A DNA stretch of 48,790 nucleotides from an uncultured Nitrosospira sp. (GTDB lineage Bacteria; Nitrospirota; Nitrospiria; Nitrospirales; Nitrospiraceae), in the NCBI GenBank assembly GCA_900696515.1, contig CAADGK010000114.1, positions 1 to 48,790 on the forward strand, written 5' to 3'. Shown here piece after piece: positions 1 through 9,605 of the stretch (positions are counted from its first letter, which is position 1; every line of letters begins with the position of its first letter). The notes below the pieces were generated by a model, which ran no database searches, had not been told where the DNA came from, and saw only the letters and a program-made list of their open reading frames with translations. The translations under genes and the position numbers were made by a program.

Positions 1-534
1 GTTGTCAGCATGGTGGCTGAACTGGTCCAATATCCCCGCATGATGGCTCGATGTTCGTCCTCTCCAGAGAGGAGCCGATGGCGGTGATGCGTAGAGGCAA
101 GACGATTTCATGCGGAGCGATGGTTTACCGCTCAGATCTCTCGCGGTGCCGCTGATATCCGGCAGGAGTGGGCGAGTTGACGGGATGCGGTGAGACGATC
201 GCAGTGCGGATGGGTCGAAAAATATTCAGTGGATTAGCGTCTGGGGCTGAGTCACAATCTGGCAGAATTGTGACCTGGGATGTCACGCTGCCATGGTAGC
301 CTCTTTGCAGCCAGAGAGCCTATCGGGTTAGGCCTGGTGAGTGGAGTGACAAGGAGGAGACGATCCCAATTCTGTAATGGGTTCCGATCGCACGGTTAGA
401 TGCATCAGTTTCTTCAACCTCGGCTATCTGTTTCGGCTCGAAGTGCCGAGCAATCGATAGCACTAAGAGCTTGGTGAGTGAGGGGGGGCGGTGGGCATGG
501 AGATTTGCTGGATGTGGGCGAACAGGGCTATCAG
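1..534. other. Flank without a supported gene
   Basis: No convincing gene is seen. A frame open from the first base to a stop at 85-87 could be the tail of a gene starting outside the window, but 28 codons cannot be identified. A Shine-Dalgarno-like AAGGAGGA near 350-357 has no start codon at a useful distance. The only clear structure is the GTCAC/GTGAC box cluster described separately. Confidence 0.5.
251..286. promoter_or_regulatory. GTCAC/GTGAC dyad cluster, possible operator
   Basis: An 8-bp inverted repeat (GTCACAAT at 251-258, ATTGTGAC at 267-274) is followed by another GTCAC at 282-286, so three half-sites alternate in orientation within 36 bp. The spacing suits a dimeric repressor. 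It lies about 250 bp upstream of the nuclease-helicase operon, which is the only gene set it could control inside the window. Function is inferred from symmetry alone. Confidence 0.35.
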
Positions 535-3165
535 GTGAAGATCGCGTTCGGGCTGCGGTTGGATGGCGAACACGGATGGCGACCAGCCAATAGGTTGGGA
601 ATGTCCGTGCTTGGCCCCCTCGGATTGCTGAACCTGCTGGAGACACGACTCGGTTTGCTCCGTGCGGACTGCACACAGGCGCAACGCATGACGCAGTACC
701 GTGAATGTCTCAAACGCTGCGACGCGCCGGACCGTTTCTACCATGCCTCGTTTGGAATCGATCCGATCGGAGCATCTGCGTCACTCTTGTCGTGGCGGGA
801 CACTTGGTATCTGCACGGTTGGAACGGTGAGGCGCCATCCGGGGCGGGTGTTCGGATCGCCAACATGGCGGCCGTGGAGGGGATCGCCCGGCATCTTCTG
901 TTTCCGTCGATTGGGGAACGACTGGTCCACGTGGCCGAGTCCCTCTCGCGACAGCAGTCCACGATCGAGCAGCTCGAGTTGGTCGACCCGATAGAGGCCT
1001 TTCCGAAGTGCTGGCGGGACGTGCTCGCGAAGCTGCCGGTTCAATCGGTTCGAACGTCTGGGCCTTCGGCAGGCGAGAAGACCGTACTGGGAAGACTCCA
1101 GATCGCGCTCAAGTCCGCTCATGAAGGCAAGAAGCCCCTTGGGAAGATCGCGTGGACAGACGATGGCAGTCTCCGAGTCGTACGTGCGGAGACGGGTCTG
1201 GTCGCGGCGCGCTGGGTGGCTCGGACGATTACATCGCGACAGGAAGAGGTCGCAATTGTTGCCGAGCAGGGCCGCTCGTTACTCGACGCCACGCTCGATG
1301 CAGTCGATATCGCTCGGCAGGGATTCCAGGATTCCAATCCATTGGTACCAGCCCTTCAAGTCTTGCCGCTTGCGCTCGCCACGGTGTGGGAGCCGCTCGA
1401 TGTCTATGCACTCCTTCAGTTTCTTTCTCACCCCATAGGCCCGGTTCCCAGCTATGCCCGGCGGCGACTGGCCGGGGTGATCGCGGAATGTCCCGGAATC
1501 GCTGGACCACGGTGGCGTGAAGTCATTGAGGAGATTGAACGGCTTCATCCGGAGCGGGCCGCCGATGTTCGCAAAGCCCTGGCGTTCTGGATCGAGCATC
1601 CTCGATACAGCCCGGCGCAAGGTGCTCCGCTCACGGTGCTGCTCGAACGAACGCGCGGGATACGTGACTATTTCGGCGCCAGGCTTGCGGATCAGCACCC
1701 CATTCAAAGGGCGGCCAGCGCGACGGGTTACGGACAGGCCGTCACGGTGGCCGCGGCGCTCGAGGCATTGGCCGCCCAGGGGGAATCCTCGATCACACCC
1801 ATGGAGCTTGAGGCGCTGGTTGCTCAGTGTACGGGCCGCGGTGCGCCGAACTTCGCGATGCAGGCTCAGGTGGGTTGTGTGCCGTCAGTCTCCGATCCTG
1901 GGGCATTGATAGAGCCTTTCGATCGGGTGATCTGGTGGCAGATGGGAGCCCCGTCGTTGCCCGCTCAGTATCCCTGGAGCCGAAGCGAACTTGAGACGCT
2001 CGCACGAGCAGGCGCGGAACTCCCGCACCTGGACGAGATTTTGGCACAACGAGGCCAGGATTGGCTTCGCCCCATCATGAACACGCGGAAGCAGCTCCTC
2101 CTCGTTCTTCCTCCACCAGGTGAGGAGATGCACCCGCTCTGGCAGGAAATCCAGTGGTTGGTTGAGGGCGTGCGCCCGGAACCGCTGGAAGAGCTGGTGA
2201 CGGGTCGTGGCGGCGAAGCTCTTCCGGACGTGGCACATGCGCTGCTCCCGCGACGCAGGCGGTGGTGGAAGCTGCCCCCAGACGTCAAGCTCTTGCTTCG
2301 TCCCTGCGAATCCTATTCCAGCCTCAATGCGTTTCTGAATGCGCCCTATCAGTGGGTTCTGAAGTATCCCGCGCGGCTGAACCCGTCCAACCTGCTGGCA
2401 GTCACCGATGGGAACCGGCTCTACGGTAATCTTGCCCATCGGCTGATCGATCGGTTCTTTCGTGCCGAGGGTGCGCAGGCTCTTCGCGGGGACGCATTGA
2501 AGGCCTGGTTCTCAGGGCAGTTTGCAATGGTGGTGGCGGAGGAAGGCGCCGTCCTCTTGATGCCGGGGCGGCGCGGGGATTACGAGCGCTTGCGCTCGGC
2601 GCTGGGGCGTGCGCTCGAAGAGCTCCAACGACAATTCATGGCGGCCGGCATTGATGTGGTGGAGCCGGAGCGCGAGCTTGCCGGTCAGTTCCCAGGGGGC
2701 GATCTCGAAGGGACAGCAGATCTTGTCGTACGCAACAAATCGGGCCGGCAGGCGATTGTTGACATGAAATGGGCCGGCGCCAATGTCCACCAGGACCGGC
2801 TCGCGAAAAATCGGCATCTGCAGCTGGCCCTGTATGCGGAGATGCTTCGTCAGGAAACGGGAGCGTGGCCGCAGGTGTCCTATTTCATCCTCGAGGCGTC
2901 TCGCCTCCTCGCGCCGGACTCGGGATTCTTTCCTGAGGCACTTTCGGTTCAATCCCGTACCACGGGAGCCACGCCGCAGCTGTGGGAGCAGTTCCTCACC
3001 GCGTGGAAATGGCGCCGGTCTCAAATCGATGCGGGAATGGTCGAGGTGGTCATCGAAGGCATCGAACCGACCCCGGACTCAGTGGGGCCGCCCAATGCAC
3101 TCACACCGGAAGAGTTGCCGGAGGCCTACAACGAGTACCGCTCGCTTGCCGGCTGGGAGGATTGA
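535..3165 (+). CDS. AddB-like PD-(D/E)XK nuclease subunit
   Basis: A large protein (876 residues from a GTG at 535) whose C-terminus carries a RecB/AddB-type PD-(D/E)XK nuclease: GTADLVV near residue 727, then IVDMKW near 741-746 supplying the acidic and lysine positions, and a downstream QLALYAE motif near 763 typical of RecB-family nucleases. The middle is helical, as in the inactivated helicase part of AddB, and I see no Walker A motif. The GTG is preferred because the protein then begins MKIAFGLRLDGE; an ATG at 478 would add a glycine-rich extension that looks non-coding. The stop is 2 bp before the helicase-nuclease ATG, so the two are almost certainly one operon and one complex that unwinds and degrades DNA ends. 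Whether it serves recombination repair or phage defence is not shown; the defence-rich setting favours the latter. Confidence 0.75.
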   Translation: MKIAFGLRLDGEHGWRPANRLGMSVLGPLGLLNLLETRLGLLRADCTQAQRMTQYRECLKRCDAPDRFYHASFGIDPIGASASLLSWRDTWYLHGWNGEAPSGAGVRIANMAAVEGIARHLLFPSIGERLVHVAESLSRQQSTIEQLELVDPIEAFPKCWRDVLAKLPVQSVRTSGPSAGEKTVLGRLQIALKSAHEGKKPLGKIAWTDDGSLRVVRAETGLVAARWVARTITSRQEEVAIVAEQGRSLLDATLDAVDIARQGFQDSNPLVPALQVLPLALATVWEPLDVYALLQFLSHPIGPVPSYARRRLAGVIAECPGIAGPRWREVIEEIERLHPERAADVRKALAFWIEHPRYSPAQGAPLTVLLERTRGIRDYFGARLADQHPIQRAASATGYGQAVTVAAALEALAAQGESSITPMELEALVAQCTGRGAPNFAMQAQVGCVPSVSDPGALIEPFDRVIWWQMGAPSLPAQYPWSRSELETLARAGAELPHLDEILAQRGQDWLRPIMNTRKQLLLVLPPPGEEMHPLWQEIQWLVEGVRPEPLEELVTGRGGEALPDVAHALLPRRRRWWKLPPDVKLLLRPCESYSSLNAFLNAPYQWVLKYPARLNPSNLLAVTDGNRLYGNLAHRLIDRFFRAEGAQALRGDALKAWFSGQFAMVVAEEGAVLLMPGRRGDYERLRSALGRALEELQRQFMAAGIDVVEPERELAGQFPGGDLEGTADLVVRNKSGRQAIVDMKWAGANVHQDRLAKNRHLQLALYAEMLRQETGAWPQVSYFILEASRLLAPDSGFFPEALSVQSRTTGATPQLWEQFLTAWKWRRSQIDAGMVEVVIEGIEPTPDSVGPPNALTPEELPEAYNEYRSLAGWED

Positions 3166-3167
3166 CG

Positions 3168-6100
3168 ATGGCTGGCGCGATCAGATTCGTCAGTGCGGGT
3201 GCGGGTAGCGGGAAGACCTACCGTCTGACGCACATTCTTCACGAGAAGCTCATCTCGAAGCAGGCCACGCCCGGCGGAGTGATTGCGACGACCTTCACTC
3301 GCAAGGCGGCCACGGAGCTTCGCGAGCGGGTCCGGACCGCGCTCCTGGAGAAGGGGGAGTTCACGCTTGCCACTTCGATGGGGCAGGCACGCATCGGCAC
3401 GGTCAATAGCGTGTGCGGGGGATTACTGGAGCGCTTTGCATTCGAGGCGGGACTGGCCCCGGAACAACGGGTGCTGGAGGAAGCACAAGCCGGCGCGCTG
3501 GTGCGGGAGGCGATTGATGCGGTCTCCGATCACGCCACGATACAGAAGCTTGTCGAGCTCGCGCGGAGATTGGGCATCGAGAGTTGGCAAGATGCGCTCA
3601 AGGCGCTCATCGACCAGGCCCGAGGAAACGATATCGCACCCGAGCGTTGCGCGACGTTCGGCGGGCGCAACGCCAATGACCTGCTCGCCCACTTTCCTGC
3701 GCCGTCCACCGAAGATCTTGACGGAGCGCTCCTAAGCGCGATCGAGACCATCGTTCCCGAGCTCGAAAAGCGCGCGACTGGCAAAAAGAACACGGCCGAG
3801 TACATTGCGCTCGCGCGCGAAACACAGCGCGTCGTCCGCGGTGGCAACGCGGCGTGGGCCGATTGGGTCAAGCTCTCCAAAGGCGCACCAGAGGCGGGGC
3901 TCAAGACAATCGCGCAACCTGTAACGGACATCGCGAGCCGGTTTGTCGCGCATCCTCGGCTGCGGCAAAACATTGAGCAGTATCTTGCCGCGATCTTCAC
4001 CCTCGCGGCCAAGGCGATCGATGCCTACGCCCAGAGAAAGCGCGAGCTGGGCGTTATCGACTTCGTAGACCAGGAGCATTTGTTTCTCGGCTTGTTGGAA
4101 AAACCGGCTGTCACCGAGGTGCTGTCGAAGGAATTGGATCTCCTGCTGGTGGACGAGTTCCAGGACACCAGTCCCATTCAACTCCAACTCTTTGTGCGCC
4201 TGTCTCGCATTGCCCGAGAATCAGTCTGGGTTGGGGACGTCAAGCAGGCCATCTATGGATTTCGTGGAAGCGACGCCGAATTGATGAAAGCCGTGCTCGG
4301 AAAACTTCCGAGTTTGGGCGGCTCCAAAGAGGTTCTTGATCAGTCACGTCGGTCTCGGCCACCTCTGGTGCGTCTGGTCAATAGCGCCTTCGGCGATGCA
4401 TTTTCGCCTGGGCTCTCGCGCGCGGAAGTGGAACTTGCACCCGTTCGTGGTGAGCTGGTCTCGGACCCGGCCTTTGCCAACTGGGTGCTCAACGGAAAGA
4501 ACATCCAGCAAAGGGCGGCGGCACTCGCTGAAGGCATCAAGGCGCTCATCGCATCTGGATATTGCATCGTTGATCCCGCAACGGGAAGCTCTCGGGCCGC
4601 GCACTATGGAGATATTGCGGTACTCTCCAAGACTAATGCGGGCGTGCAGGCGGTGGCCCAAGCCCTTCGCTTCGGCTCCGTGCCATGGGCCACGCAACAG
4701 TCCGGATTGTTGGCTACTCCGGAGGCGCTGCTGGCGCTCGCGTGTCTACGACGACTAAACGACCCACGGGACACACTGGCGAGTGCCGAGATCGTGTCGC
4801 TCGCGGACTGCGAGGAACCGGAGTCCTGGCTGGCCGATCGGTTGCGCTATCTCGAACGTGGTGGAGACAGTGGACTCTGGCGAGATGAGGCCAAGGACGG
4901 TCATCCCATCCTTTCGCGAATTGCGGTGTTGCGCGCCCAGGCGCCACTTCTGTCGCCGGCTGCGGCAATGGAACTGGTCATTGCGCAGTGCGATCTTGTT
5001 GGCCGGGTCCTGCGTTGGCGGCGGGACGAACTCGTCGCACGTGTGAGGCTGGCCAATCTGGAAGCCCTGTTGGCTCTTGCACGATCCTACGAGGAGGCCT
5101 GTCTCGCGCGACGCGAACCGGCGACGGTCTCCGGGCTTATCCTGTGGCTTGGGGAGCAGGCGCAAGGGGAGCTCGACATGCTCGCCGAGCCGCCGGTTGA
5201 TGCGGTCAAGGTCATGACGCATCACGCGGCGAAGGGTCTGGAATGGCCGATCGTCATTCTCCTTGATCTGGAGAAGGACATTCAGGATCGGCTCTGGTCG
5301 GTGGGTGCCCGGTCCGACACGAGCCTCGACGTCGCCGCGCCACTCAAAGACCGATGGATCCGCTATTGGCCATGGCCGTTCGGCAGCCAGCAGAAGGTCG
5401 ACATTGCCGATGTGATCGCTCAGTCGCCAGAAGGGGTTCGTGTGCGCACGGAAGCGATCGACGAGGCCAAGCGACTCCTCTATGTGAGCATGACTCGGGC
5501 ACGTGACTTTCTCGTGTTCGCGCTTCCCGCGAAGAAGGGGACGGGTGAATGGCTGGGTTCCCTGAATGCTCCCTGGCTCGTGCCGGACGTGGCAAGTGCA
5601 TCGATTGTTCTGCCGGATGGGTCGGATATTCCGTTCGCCTTCCAGAGCCTGGATCCGCCTGGGGCGCCGCTGGCTAGGGCCGAGTCGGATGTGACCCTCC
5701 GGTGGTTCCCTGTTCCTGACTCGCGCACGGAACGCTTGCCGGCAACACTAATCGCTTCGGCTTCTGTAGCCCGACCGTGCAGGGTCATAGATACTGCGTC
5801 GCTCGGAGAGCGAATCGCGCTGAAGACAGGAACCGACATGACGGCACTTGGCAATGCCATTCATGCTTGTATTGCGACGGCGTTCACCGATCCGGGCATA
5901 CCGCTGGATGAGGCTCGGATAACGCGTATTCTCGACGGTTTTGGGCTAAAGGGCGCAATTGATCCGTCCGGGCTGGTGCGACACATCGCCGCCCTCGACC
6001 AGTGGATTTCCTTGCGCTGGCCGGATTGTCGCCGCCATGCGGAGATCCCCATTGAATCGATTTTCCCTAACGGGCAGGTCATGCAGGGGCGAATCGACCT

Positions 6101-6314
6101 GTTGCTGGAAGACGACGGTGGCTGGGTGCTTCTCGACCACAAGGCGAATCCTGCTCCCAGAGACAGATGGGAACACATTGCCACCGAGCATGGTGGGCAG
6201 TTGTCTGTCTACGCTGACGCGCTGGTTCGCGCGACCGGTCGTTCGGTCATGGAGGCCTGGATCGTTCTGCCGGTCTCGGCCGGAGCGATCCAGATCACGA
6301 TGAATGCGGCATGA
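3168..6314 (+). CDS. AddA/RecB-like UvrD-family helicase-nuclease
   Basis: Superfamily 1A helicase of 1048 residues fused to a C-terminal PD-(D/E)XK nuclease. Motif I is SAGAGSGKT at residues 9-17, motif II VDEFQD near 330, motif III QAIYGFRGSD near 360, motif V HHAAKGLEW near 685 and motif VI LLYVSMTRARD near 770. The nuclease shows GRIDLLLE near 974, WVLLDHK near 985-990 and GGQLSVYADAL beyond. The frame is open upstream to 2982, but the ATG at 3168 is right because the Walker A motif sits close to the N-terminus in this family and it follows the upstream stop directly. Length and order match AddA, so with its neighbour it forms an AddAB-like pair. A stand-alone defence nuclease-helicase is the alternative to a repair enzyme. 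Confidence 0.8.
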   Translation: MAGAIRFVSAGAGSGKTYRLTHILHEKLISKQATPGGVIATTFTRKAATELRERVRTALLEKGEFTLATSMGQARIGTVNSVCGGLLERFAFEAGLAPEQRVLEEAQAGALVREAIDAVSDHATIQKLVELARRLGIESWQDALKALIDQARGNDIAPERCATFGGRNANDLLAHFPAPSTEDLDGALLSAIETIVPELEKRATGKKNTAEYIALARETQRVVRGGNAAWADWVKLSKGAPEAGLKTIAQPVTDIASRFVAHPRLRQNIEQYLAAIFTLAAKAIDAYAQRKRELGVIDFVDQEHLFLGLLEKPAVTEVLSKELDLLLVDEFQDTSPIQLQLFVRLSRIARESVWVGDVKQAIYGFRGSDAELMKAVLGKLPSLGGSKEVLDQSRRSRPPLVRLVNSAFGDAFSPGLSRAEVELAPVRGELVSDPAFANWVLNGKNIQQRAAALAEGIKALIASGYCIVDPATGSSRAAHYGDIAVLSKTNAGVQAVAQALRFGSVPWATQQSGLLATPEALLALACLRRLNDPRDTLASAEIVSLADCEEPESWLADRLRYLERGGDSGLWRDEAKDGHPILSRIAVLRAQAPLLSPAAAMELVIAQCDLVGRVLRWRRDELVARVRLANLEALLALARSYEEACLARREPATVSGLILWLGEQAQGELDMLAEPPVDAVKVMTHHAAKGLEWPIVILLDLEKDIQDRLWSVGARSDTSLDVAAPLKDRWIRYWPWPFGSQQKVDIADVIAQSPEGVRVRTEAIDEAKRLLYVSMTRARDFLVFALPAKKGTGEWLGSLNAPWLVPDVASASIVLPDGSDIPFAFQSLDPPGAPLARAESDVTLRWFPVPDSRTERLPATLIASASVARPCRVIDTASLGERIALKTGTDMTALGNAIHACIATAFTDPGIPLDEARITRILDGFGLKGAIDPSGLVRHIAALDQWISLRWPDCRRHAEIPIESIFPNGQVMQGRIDLLLEDDGGWVLLDHKANPAPRDRWEHIATEHGGQLSVYADALVRATGRSVMEAWIVLPVSAGAIQITMNAA

Positions 6315-6431
6315 CATCCACGCCAGACCATATGCAAGGTCTCCTTTGCATGAATGTGTAGACGGCACCGAGGCAAAAGGCTGCCAGCACCTGGGAGCAC
6401 TTATCCGAAAGGTTATGCAACAGACGGAGAC

Positions 6432-6640
6432 GGTGTGGGGAATCGCCTCAAATTCCAAGGCCAGGAGGTGCCGGTCTGCATTCTCTCCCTCTGTTCTAGT
6501 TCCGGCGAATACGATTCTCGTGGGGGTGGCGTTCATTTTAGATCGAAATCGAATCAACGTGGCTATTTCACGTGCCCAGTGCTTGGCGATAGTAGTTGCA
6601 GACAATCGGATTGCCCAGAGCCGTTCCAGGGTCTCTTGAC
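6432..6640 (+). pseudogene. Frameshifted C-terminal scrap of a superfamily 1 helicase
   Basis: Two adjacent frames together give a recognisable AAA_12-type helicase tail. LKFQGQEVPVCILSLC is readable from about 6447, and after a frame change near 6520 the other frame reads FILDRNRINVAISRAQ and CLAIVVADNRIAQSR. In intact proteins these run as one piece (the KFQGQE and NVAISRA motifs V and VI). No start, N-terminus or single open frame exists, so this is a decayed remnant, probably of an older defence gene. The remaining gap to zorA shows no other coding signal. Confidence 0.6.
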
Positions 6641-6834
6641 AAGATGATGCCGATAAACCTGCTTTGCAAATTAGTCGCTCACTCCAAATAACCGACTGTA
6701 TTGGGTGCTTTGGGAGACGGAAGATCTGTAGGAATAGGACTATTTAATTGCGGGCTCCTCAAATCACGAGTCCCCACCTTCGGAATAATTGCTTTCAAAA
6801 ACGGAAATAGGTAAGGATTTTCGCTAATTATCGA

Positions 6835-6870
6835 TTGCCCTCGCCGCCAGAAAATACATTATGTGGCGGC
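6835..6870 (+). promoter_or_regulatory. Possible zor promoter overlapped by an inverted repeat
   Basis: A 7-bp inverted repeat (GCCGCCA at 6843-6849, TGGCGGC at 6864-6870) encloses an AT-rich stretch. TTGCCC at 6835-6840 and CATTAT at 6857-6862, 16 bp apart, would serve as a modest -35/-10 pair with the -10 inside the dyad. It ends 38 bp before zorA, the first gene of the operon. An operator over a promoter is the simplest reading; a hairpin in the leader is the alternative. Confidence 0.3.
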
Positions 6871-6908
6871 ACCTCGTTTGGGATCAGTCTCTGTAACATA
6901 GGGGCCTA

Positions 6909-8879
6909 ATGAACCTACTGCTCGGTCACCCTACCCACGTTTACGTTGTTGCCGCTCTGCTAACGATTTCAGTGGTGATGTTCGTTGCCCTGTTCCTTTT
7001 CCCCGGTCTGCGCCAAATTGTGAGGCTACGTCGACTCATTGCAGGACTTGGGAAAGTGGAGGGGAAGCATTCCGCGGCATTAGATTCACTGTTCCAAGGC
7101 GATAAAGTTCTCAAGCACGTCTGGAATGAGTTCAAAGAGACTTTACACGGACAAAAGGAACTGAACCCGAGCTCTGGACAGTTTGAAGTCGTAGCAGAGA
7201 GATCGACGATACCTGCAGAGGCGTTCTTCAGTTCAGAAACGCTGGTAGATACCGTTCTCCGAACCGAATTCTTCAAGCATCTTCCTGGAATCCTGACGGG
7301 CCTTGGCATCATTGGAACTTTTCTTGGGTTAATTCACGGCCTGCAGGCATTCGAAGTTTCCGAAAATGCCGCTACCGCAAGGCAAAGCCTTAATGCACTG
7401 CTGCAAGGAGTACATGAGGCGTTTCTCGTGTCAGCAGCCGCCATCGGCTTGGCCATGCTGATCACATTTATCGAGAAATGGCTAATTACGGCCTTGTATC
7501 AACGTGTGGAAACCATTTGCCAGCTGTTGGATGGAATGTTTCAGGCCGGGGCTGGTGAAGAATACCTTTCTCGACTTGTACAGGCTTCTGAGGCTTCGGC
7601 AAAGGAAGCGAAGCAACTCAAGCAGTCGCTGGTGGGGGATTTGAAACAGATTCTCGAGGAATTAACCGAGAGACAAATCTCGGCCAATACCGTCAGTTCC
7701 ACCCAGATAGCTGACCGGATTGTTGCGGGCGTTAATGACAGTCTAAAAGAGCCGCTCACGAATATCGGTGAAGCAGTCAAGCATGTCTCTGGAAATCAGG
7801 GAGAGGCAGTTAACAGATTACTTACTGACACCATGTCAGCCCTCACGGCGCAGCTCCGTGATTTGTTTGGCCAGCAGATTACGGGGATCAATCAGATGCA
7901 GCAGGAAACGATAAATGCAATGTCAGCAGCAGTCGGTAAGTTGCAACAGCTGGTTTCGGACATAGGTACTACCGGGACTCAAGCAACAACATCCATGACG
8001 GATAAGCTAAATGATGCGATTGCCGCGATTGAGGGGCGTCAAGCCGCCATGGATGGTCAGGTTCAATCTTTAATTCAGCAAATGGCCGCGCAGGTTGGGC
8101 AGTCGCAGAGTGAAACAAATCAGAAGTTACAGGAAGCCCTTTCAGCGATGAGCCAGCAAGTAGCTTCGGCAGTCGGTGCGCTTAAGGACATAGTGGATAA
8201 TTCATCGCAAAAAGATGAGGAAAGACACCGGAAGCTTGAGCAGGGCACAACATCAGCCGTATCTGCCATTTCTGCTGAAGTGCGCACAATTTTGGATCAG
8301 TCCGCGGTTTCCGCGCAAACGATGCACAATGCGGTGGTCGCTATGGAACGGATATCGACAGATTCCTTGAATAAGATGAATCTTGGCGCAGATCGATTGT
8401 ATGGAGCATCTGAGAAGTTTTCACAAGCAGGTAACTCAACAAGCAATATGTTGGATCGTGCGCAAGAGCTAATCAAGCAGATGAGCGATGCCTCCGGTGC
8501 GCTTACTGGGTCAGCCGCCGTACTCAATTCAGCAATCAACGACTATAAAGCCACGCGCGATTCCTTAGCGAGCATGATCGAGGCTCTTAATGGATCAGTA
8601 GAATCCGCGAAGCGAGAAGCATCTTTGACTGCCGATATTATGTCTCGCATGGAACGTTCTGCTGTCGCTTTGAGCGAGGCAGAGGTGGAAGCGGAGAAGT
8701 ACTTGAAGGAAGTCACAAAGGTCTTAGCTGAGGCCCATGCAGCATTTGGTTCCCAGATTAATTCGACGCTGGAAAAGGTGAACGGAGAATTTTACAAACA
8801 TGTGCAACGAGCAACAGGTGCGCTAGCGGGCGCTATTGGGGACCTTGAAGGTGTATTCGATAAATTGCCTGGGAAGTAA
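6909..8879 (+). CDS. zorA: Zorya type I ZorA, MotA-like motor subunit with long tail
   Basis: An inner-membrane protein of 656 residues resembling MotA/ExbB proton-channel subunits. Hydrophobic segments lie near residues 10-32, 124-148 (with GILTGLGIIGTFLGL, the typical MotA/ExbB helix) and 170-193. After about residue 215 the protein becomes a very long Ala/Gln/Ser/Glu-rich coiled-coil tail to the C-terminus, the hallmark of ZorA, whose tail reaches into the cytoplasm. Known Zorya biology has ZorA pentamers around a ZorB dimer forming a proton-driven motor that detects phage invasion and recruits effectors. zorB starts 3 bp after the stop. Base composition is more AT-rich than the operons on either side, which suggests separate acquisition. 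Confidence 0.9.
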   Translation: MNLLLGHPTHVYVVAALLTISVVMFVALFLFPGLRQIVRLRRLIAGLGKVEGKHSAALDSLFQGDKVLKHVWNEFKETLHGQKELNPSSGQFEVVAERSTIPAEAFFSSETLVDTVLRTEFFKHLPGILTGLGIIGTFLGLIHGLQAFEVSENAATARQSLNALLQGVHEAFLVSAAAIGLAMLITFIEKWLITALYQRVETICQLLDGMFQAGAGEEYLSRLVQASEASAKEAKQLKQSLVGDLKQILEELTERQISANTVSSTQIADRIVAGVNDSLKEPLTNIGEAVKHVSGNQGEAVNRLLTDTMSALTAQLRDLFGQQITGINQMQQETINAMSAAVGKLQQLVSDIGTTGTQATTSMTDKLNDAIAAIEGRQAAMDGQVQSLIQQMAAQVGQSQSETNQKLQEALSAMSQQVASAVGALKDIVDNSSQKDEERHRKLEQGTTSAVSAISAEVRTILDQSAVSAQTMHNAVVAMERISTDSLNKMNLGADRLYGASEKFSQAGNSTSNMLDRAQELIKQMSDASGALTGSAAVLNSAINDYKATRDSLASMIEALNGSVESAKREASLTADIMSRMERSAVALSEAEVEAEKYLKEVTKVLAEAHAAFGSQINSTLEKVNGEFYKHVQRATGALAGAIGDLEGVFDKLPGK

Positions 8880-8882
8880 GGG

Positions 8883-9605
8883 ATGATTGGGACTCGCATA
8901 GTTCTCAAACGGGGTGGGAAAGATGAGCCTGAAAAGCCATTTTGGATCTCGTTTTCGGATTTGATGACTGCCCTAATGGTGCTGTTTCTTGTTGCGATGA
9001 GTGTTGCGTTGCTTGCTGTTACGAAAACGGTGACGGAAGCCGAAAGGGCTCGCGCTGAGCGTGAGAAAGAACTTGAGTGGCTCCTTGAAGAGGTTGAGAA
9101 GGCGGCACAGCAATTCCCAGGAGTATCCGTAGATCGAAATAGAAATGTGATCGATTTCGGCGAGAGAGCTTTGTTTGACACGGGAAGCCACCAGCTGAAG
9201 GCTAATCAGGCCGCTCTTCTGAGACAGTTTGTGCCAAAGGTATTGGAAATTGCCAGAAGTCAGCTTGGACAACAATGGCTGAAACGCATTGTGGTGGAAG
9301 GATTCACTGATCAACGAGGCACTTATCTTTTCAATCTTAATCTCTCATTACAGCGAAGCCAGCGAGTGTTATGCGTGCTTCTGAACTCACCCAGCTCCGG
9401 TGAAGCTGAAATGAGTCCTGAGGAACAAGAACAAATAAGAGAGCTATTCCTTGTTGGTGGATACTCCTTCAACTCGGCCAAGCCATCTCTCGAGGGAAGC
9501 CGACGGATAGAATTCCGGCTCGAATATTTTGGAATTGGAGAAAAGCCACCTGTAAAGGTGGATATTCCCCGAGGGAACTTTGGCGCTTGCTCGATGGGAG
9601 GCTAA
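8883..9605 (+). CDS. zorB: Zorya type I ZorB, MotB/OmpA-like stator subunit
   Basis: A MotB-type protein of 240 residues: one N-terminal membrane helix (about residues 22-46) that begins with FSDLMTALMVLF, where Asp26 matches the conserved proton-carrying aspartate of MotB and ZorB. A periplasmic OmpA-like peptidoglycan-binding domain follows, with FDTGSHQLKANQ near 98 and VEGFTDQRG near 138, then NLSLQRSQRV. It should anchor the ZorA motor to the cell wall. The stop codon overlaps the next start by one base (TAATG), so zorC translation is coupled to it. Confidence 0.9.
   Translation: MIGTRIVLKRGGKDEPEKPFWISFSDLMTALMVLFLVAMSVALLAVTKTVTEAERARAEREKELEWLLEEVEKAAQQFPGVSVDRNRNVIDFGERALFDTGSHQLKANQAALLRQFVPKVLEIARSQLGQQWLKRIVVEGFTDQRGTYLFNLNLSLQRSQRVLCVLLNSPSSGEAEMSPEEQEQIRELFLVGGYSFNSAKPSLEGSRRIEFRLEYFGIGEKPPVKVDIPRGNFGACSMGG

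Noticed and set aside
478-534. Upstream ATG start for the AddB-like protein
   Set aside because: The added segment is glycine-rich and unlike the family N-terminus; GTG at 535 gives the expected start.
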